This document shows positions 15,304-22,758 of a stretch of 26,668 nucleotides of DNA, one piece after another. The notes under the pieces are model-generated. The model was not told where the DNA came from. It saw only the letters and a list, made by a program, of their open reading frames with translations, and did not search any database. Both the position numbers and the translations under genes were made by a program. Position 1 is the stretch's first letter, and each line of letters starts with the position of its first letter. Location: positions 1-26,668 of the forward strand of contig DBTS01000114.1 of NCBI GenBank assembly GCA_002307175.1, written 5' to 3'. The DNA comes from Rhodocyclaceae bacterium UBA1310. GTDB taxonomy: Bacteria > Pseudomonadota > Gammaproteobacteria > Burkholderiales > Rhodocyclaceae.

Positions 15304-15342
15304 CTGCGCCGGAACACCACGGCGCAGGATTGCCTGTTTTTC
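15304..15342 (+). terminator. First hairpin after gcvP with downstream T tract
   Basis: CTGCGCC (15304-15310) and GGCGCAG (15321-15327) form a 7-bp stem with a 10-base loop. TTTTT begins nine bases after the stem, so on its own it is a weaker terminator than the next hairpin. Confidence 0.45.
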
Positions 15343-15344
15343 CA

Positions 15345-15371
15345 AATGCCCGGGCCACCCCGGGCATTTTT
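15345..15371 (+). terminator. Intrinsic terminator of the gcv operon
   Basis: AATGCCCGGG (15345-15354) and CCCGGGCATT (15359-15368) form a 10-bp stem around CCAC, running straight into a T tract. It ends inside the stop codon of the convergent minus-strand gene, so it may also slow transcription from that side, although that side lacks a T tract. Confidence 0.85.
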
Positions 15372-16155
15372 AATGCTGCGTGGCGCGGCTGGCTTCGCGC
15401 CAGGCATGCACTGCAGCAGCAGAGTGCGCTGTCACCAGTTCCCGCACGGCTTCAGGCAATTCGCTGGTGATGCCTTCGAACAGGGATTCGGTTGTTTCGC
15501 GGGCCAAACCCTCGCTGGCCAGACCGTGCTGCAGGCAACGGATCTGGATGGTGGCAAGTGTATCGGCAATCAGGCGCCATCCCAGCGACGGCATTACCCG
15601 GTTGAGTGCCAGCAGCAAGCCGCCCAGAAGCTTGAGCAGTGTCTGGGCCTGGGTGCGCTCTTCCACCGCTATCATGCTGTGCCACAAGGCCAGATGCAGA
15701 TCGCGCCGGAAAGTGATCTTGAACTCCAGGGCACAGGCTTCTTCGTCGTGGATGCGGTCGAGAAAAACCTGACAGGCGGATTCTTCGGCCAGATCCAGGC
15801 AATCACGCAAATCACCGAGCAGGCTCGACACGCCGACCAGCATATCCGCGCCAAAAGCCTGACTGTAGGCCAGCCCCCATTGGTCGAGCCCCGCCAGAAT
15901 CATCGCCAGCCGGAATTCGGCAGCTTCGGGGGTTGCCATGCGCGACCATTCCCGCAGATGGTCGGCCAGACGGGCCAGGGTATCGTCCAGAGACTTGCCT
16001 TCGCCCTGCGCCACCAGACGCACTGCCGTGGCAAATGCCTCCTGCACAAGGCGTGCAGCCTGCTGCTGGGCATCCTGGGGGGCCAGATCGGCACAAGGGT
16101 CGTCGGGCAAAATTTGAGATAGGTCAGAATCCATGTCGCCAGTCAATAATTTCAT
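15370..16155 (-). CDS. Predicted helical cytoplasmic protein of unknown function
   Basis: I cannot assign a family. From ATG 16155 the protein has 261 residues; a later ATG at 16134 (MDSDLSQILPDD) would give 254. It has no signal peptide or membrane span and reads as almost wholly alpha-helical: an acidic N-terminus, then amphipathic helices such as AARLVQEAFATAVRLVAQ, SLDDTLARLADHLREWSRM, LLGDLRDCLDLAEESACQVFLDRI and TQAQTLLKLLGGLLLALNRVM. Cysteines are few and not paired in a motif. It lies alone between the gcv operon (convergent) and the sensory pair (divergent). The long open frame and minus-strand codon pattern support coding. Neither start has a convincing Shine-Dalgarno sequence. Confidence 0.75.
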   Translation of the reverse strand: MKLLTGDMDSDLSQILPDDPCADLAPQDAQQQAARLVQEAFATAVRLVAQGEGKSLDDTLARLADHLREWSRMATPEAAEFRLAMILAGLDQWGLAYSQAFGADMLVGVSSLLGDLRDCLDLAEESACQVFLDRIHDEEACALEFKITFRRDLHLALWHSMIAVEERTQAQTLLKLLGGLLLALNRVMPSLGWRLIADTLATIQIRCLQHGLASEGLARETTESLFEGITSELPEAVRELVTAHSAAAVHAWREASRATQH

Positions 16156-16427
16156 CAAACCGGATATTGTGCATGAAAGCCCGCTTGAAAGGGCCCATGA
16201 GTGAATTTTTCAACAGAATGAACTTTCGGACTATTCACAGAGCATCATTTTTCGCGTATCAATGGAGACTCTGGGAATCTGTTCCATAGCGAACTGCCAA
16301 GCCCTTCCGGCGATGGGAATGCGCTCTTTCTGGGGCAACATACGCAGGATTTCAGGCCAACCGGCAAGAATATCGTATCGACGACCGATTCCACGCTTCC
16401 ATCCACACAAGCCGGGGTATACCTGCG

Positions 16428-17456
16428 ATGTTCCGTTTTCTGTTTGGTCTGGGCGTAATTTTCAGCCTGCTTGCCCTGCCCATTTCGGCGACTGCCGCCG
16501 AGAGCCCGATGCGGACTTTCCGCATTCTGCACATTATGAGTTTCAATTCGCCCTACCGTTGGACGGATGGCCAGTTTGACGGTTTCAAGGCCGGGCTGGG
16601 TGCAGATGTCAAAGTGCAGTACAAGGTGTTCCAGCTCGATACCAAACGCCAGAGTTCCATTGAGGAACAGGAGCGCAATGGGCGCAAGGCCCGCGAACTG
16701 GTGGATTCATGGAAACCGGATCTGGTGTTTACCTCGGACGACGATGCGGTGAGGCTGGTGACCAAACACTATGTAAATTCGCCGATCCCTTTCGTATTCT
16801 GCGGGGTCAATCTCTCTGCCGAAGATCATGGCGTCCAGGGCGCCTCGAATATCACCGGCGTGCTGGAACGCGAACATATTCTGGAAACGATCCACCTTAT
16901 GCAGGCACTCAAGCCTGATGTAAAGCGCATCCAGGTGTTCTCGGACAACGCCAGTTACTGGCCGCAGGTGATCGGGCGCATCCGTACCATCGCCCGGGAA
17001 CACAAGGAGTTCACTCTGGTGGGCGTGGACCAGCCCGTAGCCGTTGCAGATCTGCAACGGCTGGTACTGGAGAATCCAAACAAGGCAGATGCCTACATGA
17101 TCCTGGGCAACTTCAATTTCAAGGATGCCAAGGGCGCAGATGTACCCTACCCGATTCTGCAGCGCTGGCTTGCCGAAAACAGCAAGGTTCCCGACATGTC
17201 TTTCTGGGATGATCGCATGCTCCACGGCACCATGGCCGGGGTCACTGTTTCGGCTTTCGAGCAGGGGCTGGCGGCAGGCAAGCGGGCGCGCGAGATTCTG
17301 GTCAATCACCGCTCACCGGCCGCATTGCCGATCACGGCCACCACCAAGGGGGTGCCCGTGATCAATCTGAAACGTGCGCGTGAGCTGGGGATCATGCCGC
17401 AGTCCACGCAATTGCTGTCCACACAGGTCGTCACCGACTACATCTGGGATAAATGA
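16428..17456 (+). CDS. ABC transporter substrate-binding-like periplasmic protein, partner of a histidine kinase
   Basis: This is a periplasmic binding protein of the type Pfam calls ABC_sub_bind. The 342-residue protein has a signal peptide (MFRFLFGLGVIFSLLALPISATAA, cleavage near residue 24) and the family opening RILHIMSFNSPYRWTDGQFDGF. The two-lobed fold is visible in PDLVFTSDDDAVRLVTKHYVNSPIPFVFCGVN and the later segment YMILGNFNF. No permease or ATPase gene is near. Its stop overlaps the start of a membrane histidine kinase by ATGA, so it most likely presents a ligand to that sensor rather than feeding a transporter. The ligand is unknown. The Shine-Dalgarno sequence before ATG 16428 is weak. 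The 272-base spacer from the divergent upstream gene shows no clear promoter. Confidence 0.9.
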   Translation: MFRFLFGLGVIFSLLALPISATAAESPMRTFRILHIMSFNSPYRWTDGQFDGFKAGLGADVKVQYKVFQLDTKRQSSIEEQERNGRKARELVDSWKPDLVFTSDDDAVRLVTKHYVNSPIPFVFCGVNLSAEDHGVQGASNITGVLEREHILETIHLMQALKPDVKRIQVFSDNASYWPQVIGRIRTIAREHKEFTLVGVDQPVAVADLQRLVLENPNKADAYMILGNFNFKDAKGADVPYPILQRWLAENSKVPDMSFWDDRMLHGTMAGVTVSAFEQGLAAGKRAREILVNHRSPAALPITATTKGVPVINLKRARELGIMPQSTQLLSTQVVTDYIWDK

Positions 17457-18988
17457 TGCATCCGGCAGGTTTACGCGCAAAGATCATCCTCAGCCTTTCC
17501 GTGGTGATTCTGGTCACGGCAGCGATGATCGCGTTGTCGGCGACGCTGTTTCTGGGCTCACAGCAGATCAACACCCTGCAGTCGCGGTCTGCGGCGGTGG
17601 CGCACAGCCTCACGGTGCAACTCGAGCGCATCACCAGCCTGGGGATTTCGGTTGCCGACATTGTGGGTTTTGACGAGCAATGCCGGGAAGCCGTGCGCAT
17701 GTATCCGGGGATGCGCTACACTCAGGTCGTCAATTCCGACGGCATCATCCTGTTCGACAGCCGACCAGGCTATGCCGGCAAACCACTTGCATCGAACCAC
17801 CTGCTGAGCGTGCTGCATCAGGGCGCAAGTTCTCCGCAGCAAGCCATTGAAGGCGATTATGTGGTGCTGGAGCCGGTACACAGCGCCACGGGCAGGCCGA
17901 CTGCCATCGTGATCGTGGCATTCCCGCGCAGTATCGTGAATGAGGCCGTGTGGCGCATGCTGCTGCAAGGGGGCGGCGTCGGGGCGGTGGTCGGAGCGCT
18001 GGGCCTCCTGGTGCTGTACGCCTTCCTGCGACATCAGGTGATCAAACCGATTTCCTCTCTGGCCAAGACCATGGCGCATCTACGCGAGAACCCAGGCGAT
18101 TATTCGGTTCGCACGCAACGCTACCAGGATGACGAAATCGGTCTGCTAATCGACGGCTTCAACCAGCTCCTCGACAAGATCGAGGCGCGTGAGCATGAAC
18201 TAATCGAGGCCCGCGACACCTCTGACCATGCCAACCGGATGAAATCGGATTTCCTCGCAGCCATGAGTCACGATCTGCGCACACCGATGCATGCCATTCT
18301 GAGCATGAACGAGCTGCTCCGCTCAACCAAACTCACCGAGAAGCAGGAACGCTACTCGATGAATGTGCAGAAAGCCGGCCAGTGGCTGCTCGGCATCATC
18401 AACGACATTCTGACCTTTGCCAAGATCGAGTCTGGCAAGCTGGAGCTCATCAATGGGGAGTTCGATCTGCGTCAGCTCGTGGCCGATACCGTGGCCCTGC
18501 AGGAAGATGTAGCGCGCAGCAAGAAGCTCGCGTTAAGCTGGAATGTTGCCCCCGAACTCCCCACTCGCGTGGTGGGCGATGGGCCGCGCCTGATGCAGAT
18601 GCTCACCAATCTGATCAGCAATGCGCTGAAGTTCACCGAGCAGGGTAGCGTGCACGTGGAAGTGATGCAGACCCATCAATACTTCAGTTTCTCGGTGACA
18701 GATACCGGCGTGGGTATTGATCGCAGCAAGTTGCCGCTACTCTTCGAACCCTTTGTACAGGTAGCTTCGGCAGACGCGCATCGCCGCAGCGGCACGGGCC
18801 TGGGGCTCTCTATCGTCAAACAACTGGCGGAGGCCATGGGCGGCGAGGTTGGCGTCGACAGTTCCCTGCAAAGCGGCGCCACCTTCTGGTTTACTGCCCG
18901 CCTGCGCCCAGCTGATGCGCCATTGGCAGACTCGGCACCGTTCAGTTCGGCAAATGCCCCAGCGCGTCCAGAATCAGCCGTGATATGA
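17453..18988 (+). CDS. Membrane sensor histidine kinase
   Basis: The 511-residue protein has a membrane helix at about 11-33, a periplasmic sensor region of about 135 residues (Cache-like: YTQVVNSDGIILFDSRPGYAGK and the VVLEPVHSATGRPTAIVIVAFPR strands), a second helix near 172-192, HAMP to about 245, then HisKA with H273 in FLAAMSHDLRTPMHAI. The ATPase domain has NLISNALKFTEQG (N box), DTGVGID (G1) and GTGLGLSIV (G2). All catalytic boxes are intact. There is no receiver or Hpt domain, and no response regulator is in the window, so its partner is encoded elsewhere. Translation is coupled to the binding protein by ATGA. The 3' end overlaps the opposite-strand HD-GYP gene by 47 bases. Confidence 0.95.
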   Translation: MMHPAGLRAKIILSLSVVILVTAAMIALSATLFLGSQQINTLQSRSAAVAHSLTVQLERITSLGISVADIVGFDEQCREAVRMYPGMRYTQVVNSDGIILFDSRPGYAGKPLASNHLLSVLHQGASSPQQAIEGDYVVLEPVHSATGRPTAIVIVAFPRSIVNEAVWRMLLQGGGVGAVVGALGLLVLYAFLRHQVIKPISSLAKTMAHLRENPGDYSVRTQRYQDDEIGLLIDGFNQLLDKIEAREHELIEARDTSDHANRMKSDFLAAMSHDLRTPMHAILSMNELLRSTKLTEKQERYSMNVQKAGQWLLGIINDILTFAKIESGKLELINGEFDLRQLVADTVALQEDVARSKKLALSWNVAPELPTRVVGDGPRLMQMLTNLISNALKFTEQGSVHVEVMQTHQYFSFSVTDTGVGIDRSKLPLLFEPFVQVASADAHRRSGTGLGLSIVKQLAEAMGGEVGVDSSLQSGATFWFTARLRPADAPLADSAPFSSANAPARPESAVI

Positions 18989-19787
18989 GTTCGCCATCGG
19001 GTTCGGGAACTGCCACCGCGGCACACCCCCGGTTGCCCGTGGCAATGGTTTGTAGCCCCTGTGGCGTGCGCTGTACTTCAAATTCGCTGGCGCACAGGCG
19101 GCAGTAGACCTTGTCGCCAGCCTGATGAGTGCGAAAAACGTTGATCGTCGGCCCGCATTTCGGGCATTCCTGCACGGGTACGCCGATATCGGAGTGGCCC
19201 AGAATGTGGTTCAGATCCCCTGCACGTGCGAGGCGTACGAGACGCTCGGCAAAGTCCTGGTCAAACTGTTTGCCATACCCCGCCTCTACCACCTGCAAGG
19301 CTACCTCCAGGGGCATGGCGCGCCGCCAGGGACGTGAGCTGGTCATCGCATCGAAAGCATCGCAAACGCCCACAATCCGCGCCGGCAGGGGAATTTGCTG
19401 ACCACTCAAACCATCGGGATAGCCGTTCCCGTCGAAGTGCTCGTGGTGATGGCGGATTGCTTCGGAGAGCATCTTTGCCAGGGGGTGGCCGGCCAGCAGA
19501 CGCGCCCCCACTGCAGAATGTGTCTTGACGATTTCGTACTCGGATTCAATCAGGTGCTCAGGGCGCATCAGGATGGCATCCGAAATGCCCACCTTGCCCA
19601 GATCATGCAGAAACCCGGCGATGGATACCTGGGCGATGACCTCTTCGGTCTGCACACTATTCTCCGCCACCAGCCGACTGTAACGCGATACCCGCCACGC
19701 ATGCCCGACCGTAAAAGGATCGCGTGCCTCGATCATCGCAGCCATCGTAAACAACCCGACAAGCTCCTGTTCCATTTGTACTCGCAT
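18942..19787 (-). CDS. HD-GYP domain protein with C-terminal zinc ribbon; likely cyclic-di-GMP phosphodiesterase
   Basis: HD-GYP proteins break down cyclic-di-GMP with a two- or three-metal centre. From ATG 19787 (GGAGG five bases upstream) the protein has 281 residues. All key elements are present: ARDPFTVGHAWRVSRYS, the HD pair H61-D62 in FLHDLGKVGISD, the H113-H115 cluster, DGNGYPDGL with GYP at 122-124, and FDAMTSSRPWR. After the domain come C208-x2-C211 and C229-x2-C232, which look like a zinc ribbon, then a short hydrophobic C-terminus. There is no receiver domain, so input must come through the zinc ribbon or another partner. It starts 61 bases after orf96 on the same strand and overlaps the kinase gene at its 3' end. 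Activity is inferred from intact motifs. Confidence 0.93.
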   Translation of the reverse strand: MRVQMEQELVGLFTMAAMIEARDPFTVGHAWRVSRYSRLVAENSVQTEEVIAQVSIAGFLHDLGKVGISDAILMRPEHLIESEYEIVKTHSAVGARLLAGHPLAKMLSEAIRHHHEHFDGNGYPDGLSGQQIPLPARIVGVCDAFDAMTSSRPWRRAMPLEVALQVVEAGYGKQFDQDFAERLVRLARAGDLNHILGHSDIGVPVQECPKCGPTINVFRTHQAGDKVYCRLCASEFEVQRTPQGLQTIATGNRGCAAVAVPEPDGELISRLILDALGHLPN

Positions 19788-19844
19788 CACTTCCTCCCAT
19801 GACCGGAACAATCATACGCCGTTCGACAAAGCGGATCCGCCTCA

Positions 19845-19858
19845 TGACCTACAGGTCA
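19845..19858. other. 14-bp palindrome at the end of orf96
   Basis: TGACCTACAGGTCA is a 6-bp inverted repeat with a two-base centre, overlapping the orf96 stop codon. Ten bases away, GCGGATCCGC (19831-19840) is another perfect palindrome. No T tract follows. It could be a protein-binding site in front of the HD-GYP gene or an RNA processing hairpin. Confidence 0.4.
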
Positions 19859-20139
19859 ATGTGGCGGCGAACGCCCTCCAGCGTATCGAGTGGAGCAATG
19901 CCCCGAATCTGGTGAACATCATGAAGAATCTGTGGTAGCGAACAGGATGCACACGATGCCCAGGGGCGCAGGAAGACTGTCGCCCCAGCCTCATGCTGAA
20001 TCTTCAGGGGCTGCCCTGCATCGTCAAAGAACAGCCAGTCCTCAAGATCAGCATCAATGCCCAGCAACTGCACAGCATCCACACGCGTGTCCAGCACATG
20101 CAGGCAATGCTGCGAGACCTGGAACGCAAATACGCTCAT
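19849..20139 (-). CDS. Small protein of unknown function, translationally coupled to etfA
   Basis: I do not recognise a family. The 96-residue soluble protein starts with ATG overlapping the etfA stop (ATGA), strong evidence of a real gene in the operon. The middle looks beta-rich (WLFFDDAGQPLKIQHEAGATVFLRPW) and is followed by ASCASCSLPQILHDVHQIRG, with C63-x2-C66 and nearby His residues; a further Cys is at 12. This could bind a metal or form a disulfide, but two Cys plus His are not diagnostic. There is no signal peptide. Its place after etfBA suggests a role with electron-transfer flavoprotein or its dehydrogenase partners, which is inference. Confidence 0.75.
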   Translation of the reverse strand: MSVFAFQVSQHCLHVLDTRVDAVQLLGIDADLEDWLFFDDAGQPLKIQHEAGATVFLRPWASCASCSLPQILHDVHQIRGIAPLDTLEGVRRHIDL

Positions 20140-21074
20140 CGCTGCAGCATCTCCGTGAGTTGCGGCACGACTTCATGCAGATCGCCGACCAGGGCCAGAT
20201 CGGCAAGCCGGATCAAGGGGGCTTCGGGATCCTTGTTGATCGCCACCACCAGCTTTGCTCCGCGTATCCCCGCGATATGCTGAGCGGCCCCGGAGATCCC
20301 GACTGCGATATAGATGTCGGGAGCCACGATCTTGCCAGTCTGACCGACCTGACAATCGTTCCCCACGTAATTGCTGTCGACGGCCGCCCGGGTTGCCGCA
20401 ATGGCCGCCCCAAAACACGCTGCCAGAGGATCCAGCAGGCGGTGGAAGGCTTCCGCACTGCCCAGCCCCCGCCCCCCTGCCACCACCACACGCGCATTGG
20501 CCAGTTGCGGGTGGGTGGCGTCTATCCGCACGCGCTGCAACAGGCGCACCACCCCCATATCAGGCCCGGCGGAAAATGGCACGATGGGTGCCGCATTGGC
20601 GCTCTGCCCAACAGGCATAAAAGCCGAACACCTCACGGTCATTACACCCACCGGCTCTCGGCTACGCACGGTTTCAAGCAGGCTGCCGGCATAAATCGGG
20701 CGGACGAAGTGTTCCGCATCCTGAATCCCGACAATGTCGGAAACCTGTGCCACATCAAGCATGGCCGCCACACGCGGCGCGAGATTCTTGCCAAACGCAG
20801 TCGCCGGCAGCAGCACATGGCGATACGCGGCAGCCATCTGCGCCACCACCATCGCCAGATTCTCGGCAAGCAGATCCGAATAATGTACCGCATCCACCCA
20901 GCGCACGCGGGTAACCCCCTCCAGAGTGGCCGCCTCTTCGGCAACCGTGCTGCAGGAATGCCCGATCACGAGCACATCCACCTCGCCCGCCAGCCGGCTG
21001 GCAGCCCCGAGCAGCGCCCGCGTGTGCGGATGAAGGCGCTGGTTATCATGTTCCACAATCACCAGTGTGCTCAT
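20136..21074 (-). CDS. etfA: Electron transfer flavoprotein alpha subunit
   Basis: EtfA with EtfB forms the FAD heterodimer that takes electrons from acyl-CoA and other dehydrogenases and passes them to ETF-quinone oxidoreductase. The 312-residue protein has an N-terminal alpha/beta domain (MSTLVIVEHDNQRLHPHTRALLGAASRL) and the C-terminal FAD domain: VVVAGGRGLGSAEAFHRL, AAVDSNYVGNDCQVGQTGKIVAP, YIAVGISGAAQHIAGIRGAK and VAINKDPEAPLI. Length is typical. The ATG at 21074 overlaps the etfB stop by ATGA; an upstream in-frame start is less likely. Its stop overlaps orf96 in the same way. No acyl-CoA dehydrogenase or ETF-QO gene is nearby, so the partners are encoded elsewhere. Confidence 0.97.
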   Translation of the reverse strand: MSTLVIVEHDNQRLHPHTRALLGAASRLAGEVDVLVIGHSCSTVAEEAATLEGVTRVRWVDAVHYSDLLAENLAMVVAQMAAAYRHVLLPATAFGKNLAPRVAAMLDVAQVSDIVGIQDAEHFVRPIYAGSLLETVRSREPVGVMTVRCSAFMPVGQSANAAPIVPFSAGPDMGVVRLLQRVRIDATHPQLANARVVVAGGRGLGSAEAFHRLLDPLAACFGAAIAATRAAVDSNYVGNDCQVGQTGKIVAPDIYIAVGISGAAQHIAGIRGAKLVVAINKDPEAPLIRLADLALVGDLHEVVPQLTEMLQR

Positions 21075-21823
21075 TGCAAAGCCCTCCACGCCTGCTGCAG
21101 GCGCTCTGCCAGGACTTTCACGCTCGCTAGGCGGACACCCTGCGGCCGTGTCGGAATTTCTGCCACGGAGAGTGTTTCCAGCCTGGGAGCAAGATCCACT
21201 CCCGTGCCCTCGGCAGGAATCTGCTCGATCACGGCGCGGCGCGCCTTCATGACATTTGGCAAACTCGCAAAGCGTGGTGTGTTCAGGCGCAGATCTGCGC
21301 TGATAACAGCCGGAAGACTCACCTGCACGATTTCAATCCCGGCATCGACTTCGCGTGCGACATTGGCCTGCATCCCCGTCACTTCAATTTTTGAGGCGAA
21401 TGTGGCCTGCGGCCACCCGAGCATGGCGGCCAGCATCTGCGGCGTCTGCGCGGCATCATCGTCAATCGCCTGTTTGCCCATGAGAATCAGATCCGGCGCC
21501 TCGCGCAGCGCCAGCACCTTAAGCAGGCGTGCCACCGCCAGGGGTTGCAGCGGGGTCTCCGCAACAATCAGGACGGCCCGGTCGATTCCCATCGCCAGGG
21601 CAGTTCGCAGCACGTCCTGGCAGGCGGCAGACCCACACGCCACGACCACCGCTTCGTCGGCAATGCCTGCTTCACGCATGCGCACAGCCTCTTCCACGGC
21701 AATTTCATCAAATGGATTCATCGACATCTTCAAGCCCGCCGTATCTACTGCCAGTCCATCGGCAGTTGGGCGCACCTGCAGCTGATAATCCACGACGCGC
21801 TTGATTGAAACCAGTACTTTCAC
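21071..21823 (-). CDS. etfB: Electron transfer flavoprotein beta subunit
   Basis: EtfB binds AMP and docks to partner dehydrogenases. The 250-residue protein opens MKVLVSIKRVVDY and contains the family motifs MSMNPFDEIAVEEAVRMREAG, DLILMGKQAIDDDAAQTPQMLAAMLGWPQ and the recognition loop RFASLPNVMKARR (L188 and the following basic residues), which contacts dehydrogenases. Length is typical. The start is a GTG at 21823 with GGAGG eight bases upstream. It is the first gene of etfB-etfA-orf96, divergent from a TetR-type regulator, which suggests local control. The group appears to be the classic electron-donating ETF rather than a bifurcating FixAB type, judged only from context. Confidence 0.97.
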   Translation of the reverse strand: MKVLVSIKRVVDYQLQVRPTADGLAVDTAGLKMSMNPFDEIAVEEAVRMREAGIADEAVVVACGSAACQDVLRTALAMGIDRAVLIVAETPLQPLAVARLLKVLALREAPDLILMGKQAIDDDAAQTPQMLAAMLGWPQATFASKIEVTGMQANVAREVDAGIEIVQVSLPAVISADLRLNTPRFASLPNVMKARRAVIEQIPAEGTGVDLAPRLETLSVAEIPTRPQGVRLASVKVLAERLQQAWRALQ

Positions 21824-21871
21824 GACTCAATCCTCCAGACTCAAGCCCTGAGTATGCCACCACTGCCTGGC

Positions 21872-21894
21872 CCCCGGCACAGCGAGCGCCGGGG
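21872..21894. other. Hairpin in the etfB leader
   Basis: CCCCGGC (21872-21878) and GCCGGGG (21888-21894) form a 7-bp GC stem with a nine-base loop, about 50 bases upstream of the etfB start. There is no T tract in either direction. If the promoter lies further upstream this would be part of the etfB 5' untranslated region. Confidence 0.4.
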
Positions 21895-21943
21895 ATATAC
21901 CTGAAAGAAGGCGGATCCCCCCGCTCGTCAAACTGTTTAAAGG

Positions 21944-22016
21944 CCACTTCAGGTGGATTGAGCTACACTTCCCGCATGGCGATTGATTGCCAATCAGCAC
22001 GCAATGTCTGCCATGC
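21944..22016. promoter_or_regulatory. Inverted repeats between etfB and the TetR gene (candidate operator region)
   Basis: Three dyads lie in the divergent spacer: CCACTTCAGGTGG (21944-21956, imperfect), TGATTGCCAATCA (21984-21996, perfect arms), and GCATGGC/GCCATGC (21974-21980 and 22010-22016), which brackets the second one. TetR-type regulators usually bind such dyads near their own divergent promoter. Which dyad is bound, if any, cannot be told from the sequence. Confidence 0.4.
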
Positions 22017-22047
22017 CACCTCACTTGTCTTTCTCAGCCTGCAGCAC

Positions 22048-22647
22048 ATGAACCAGCCTCCTGAACACGATCAACACCCAGCCTCCCGCCCCAGCCTGGA
22101 CCGCGAAGCGTGGATCGAATTTGCCCTGCAGGTCTTGCCCGAAGAGGGTGTGGAAGGGCTTCGAATCGAAGTCCTGGCGCGTCGGCTGCATGTCACCAAA
22201 GGCAGTTTCTATTGGCACTTCAAAGACCGGCAGGCGCTCCTGAATGTTCTGATCACGCACTGGCGCGATGCGCGTGTCCGTGAAGTGGAAATGCAGGCCA
22301 GCATTCCGGCCGACCAGGCCAACACACAGATCCGCAACGTGCTTGATCAGTACGTCACGCATCCCAACCAGACCCGCATGCGCACCGAGCTGGCTATCCG
22401 GGAATGGGCCCGGCGTGACGCTTTCGTTGCCACTGCCGTGGAAGCTGTGGATCAGGCCCGCCTGGCAAATGCCACCAATCTGTTCAAACTCGCCGGCTAC
22501 CCGGAAAACACGGCACAGGCCCACGCTCTGTTGTTGTTTACACACATTTTCGGGCTCTCCATGATGATGTTCGAAGACAGCATCTCGTCACGTGTGGCGC
22601 AGCATTGCACCACCATTGCCGAACTGATCGTCAGCCGGCGCGACTAA
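22048..22647 (+). CDS. TetR/AcrR-family transcriptional regulator
   Basis: The 199-residue protein has an N-terminal TetR DNA-binding domain: AWIEFALQVLPEEGVEGLRIEVLARRLHVTKGSFYWHFKDRQALLNVL, with the helix-turn-helix near residues 39-58 and the conserved KGSFYWHF. The C-terminal ligand domain is helical and not recognisable by specificity. I chose ATG 22048 because upstream codons read into noncoding spacer. An ATG at 21976 is also in frame, but falls in a likely operator. Neither has a strong Shine-Dalgarno sequence. It diverges from etfBA, and the spacer holds several inverted repeats, so it may control etfBA and itself in response to a fatty-acid- or CoA-type ligand. That is inference. 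Confidence 0.92.
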   Translation: MNQPPEHDQHPASRPSLDREAWIEFALQVLPEEGVEGLRIEVLARRLHVTKGSFYWHFKDRQALLNVLITHWRDARVREVEMQASIPADQANTQIRNVLDQYVTHPNQTRMRTELAIREWARRDAFVATAVEAVDQARLANATNLFKLAGYPENTAQAHALLLFTHIFGLSMMMFEDSISSRVAQHCTTIAELIVSRRD

Positions 22648-22712
22648 AACCCCCTTCCGAACCGGCATGACCTTCACATCCATCCATGCCTGAAATCGGA
22701 TTCCGGGCTAAA

Positions 22713-22742
22713 ATCCAGCCTCCATCAGCCTACCGGCTGGAT
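22713..22742 (+). other. Inverted repeat in the dsbB leader
   Basis: ATCCAGCC (22713-22720) and GGCTGGAT (22735-22742) are 8-bp perfect arms with a 14-base loop, ending about 16 bases before the dsbB ATG. The downstream arm lies where a ribosome would bind, so the structure could affect initiation. A TAAAAT -10-like hexamer (22710-22715) overlaps the first arm. Confidence 0.4.
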
Positions 22743-22758
22743 CATCATTCCTGTGGCC

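Noticed and set aside
16156..16427. A promoter or small RNA in the spacer before the binding-protein gene
   Set aside because: The hexamer pairs I tried (such as TTCAAC and TATTCA at 17 bases) match consensus at only half the positions, and no stable fold with a T tract is seen.
19890..21785. A 631-codon open frame on the plus strand
   Set aside because: It is antisense to etfB, etfA and orf96, whose motifs and ATGA junctions are clear. Its translation is low-complexity Arg/His/Pro with no domain.
21805..22047. A longer TetR-type protein with 81 more N-terminal residues
   Set aside because: The upstream frame passes through the etfB 5' end and the inverted repeats, and the added residues have no TetR similarity.
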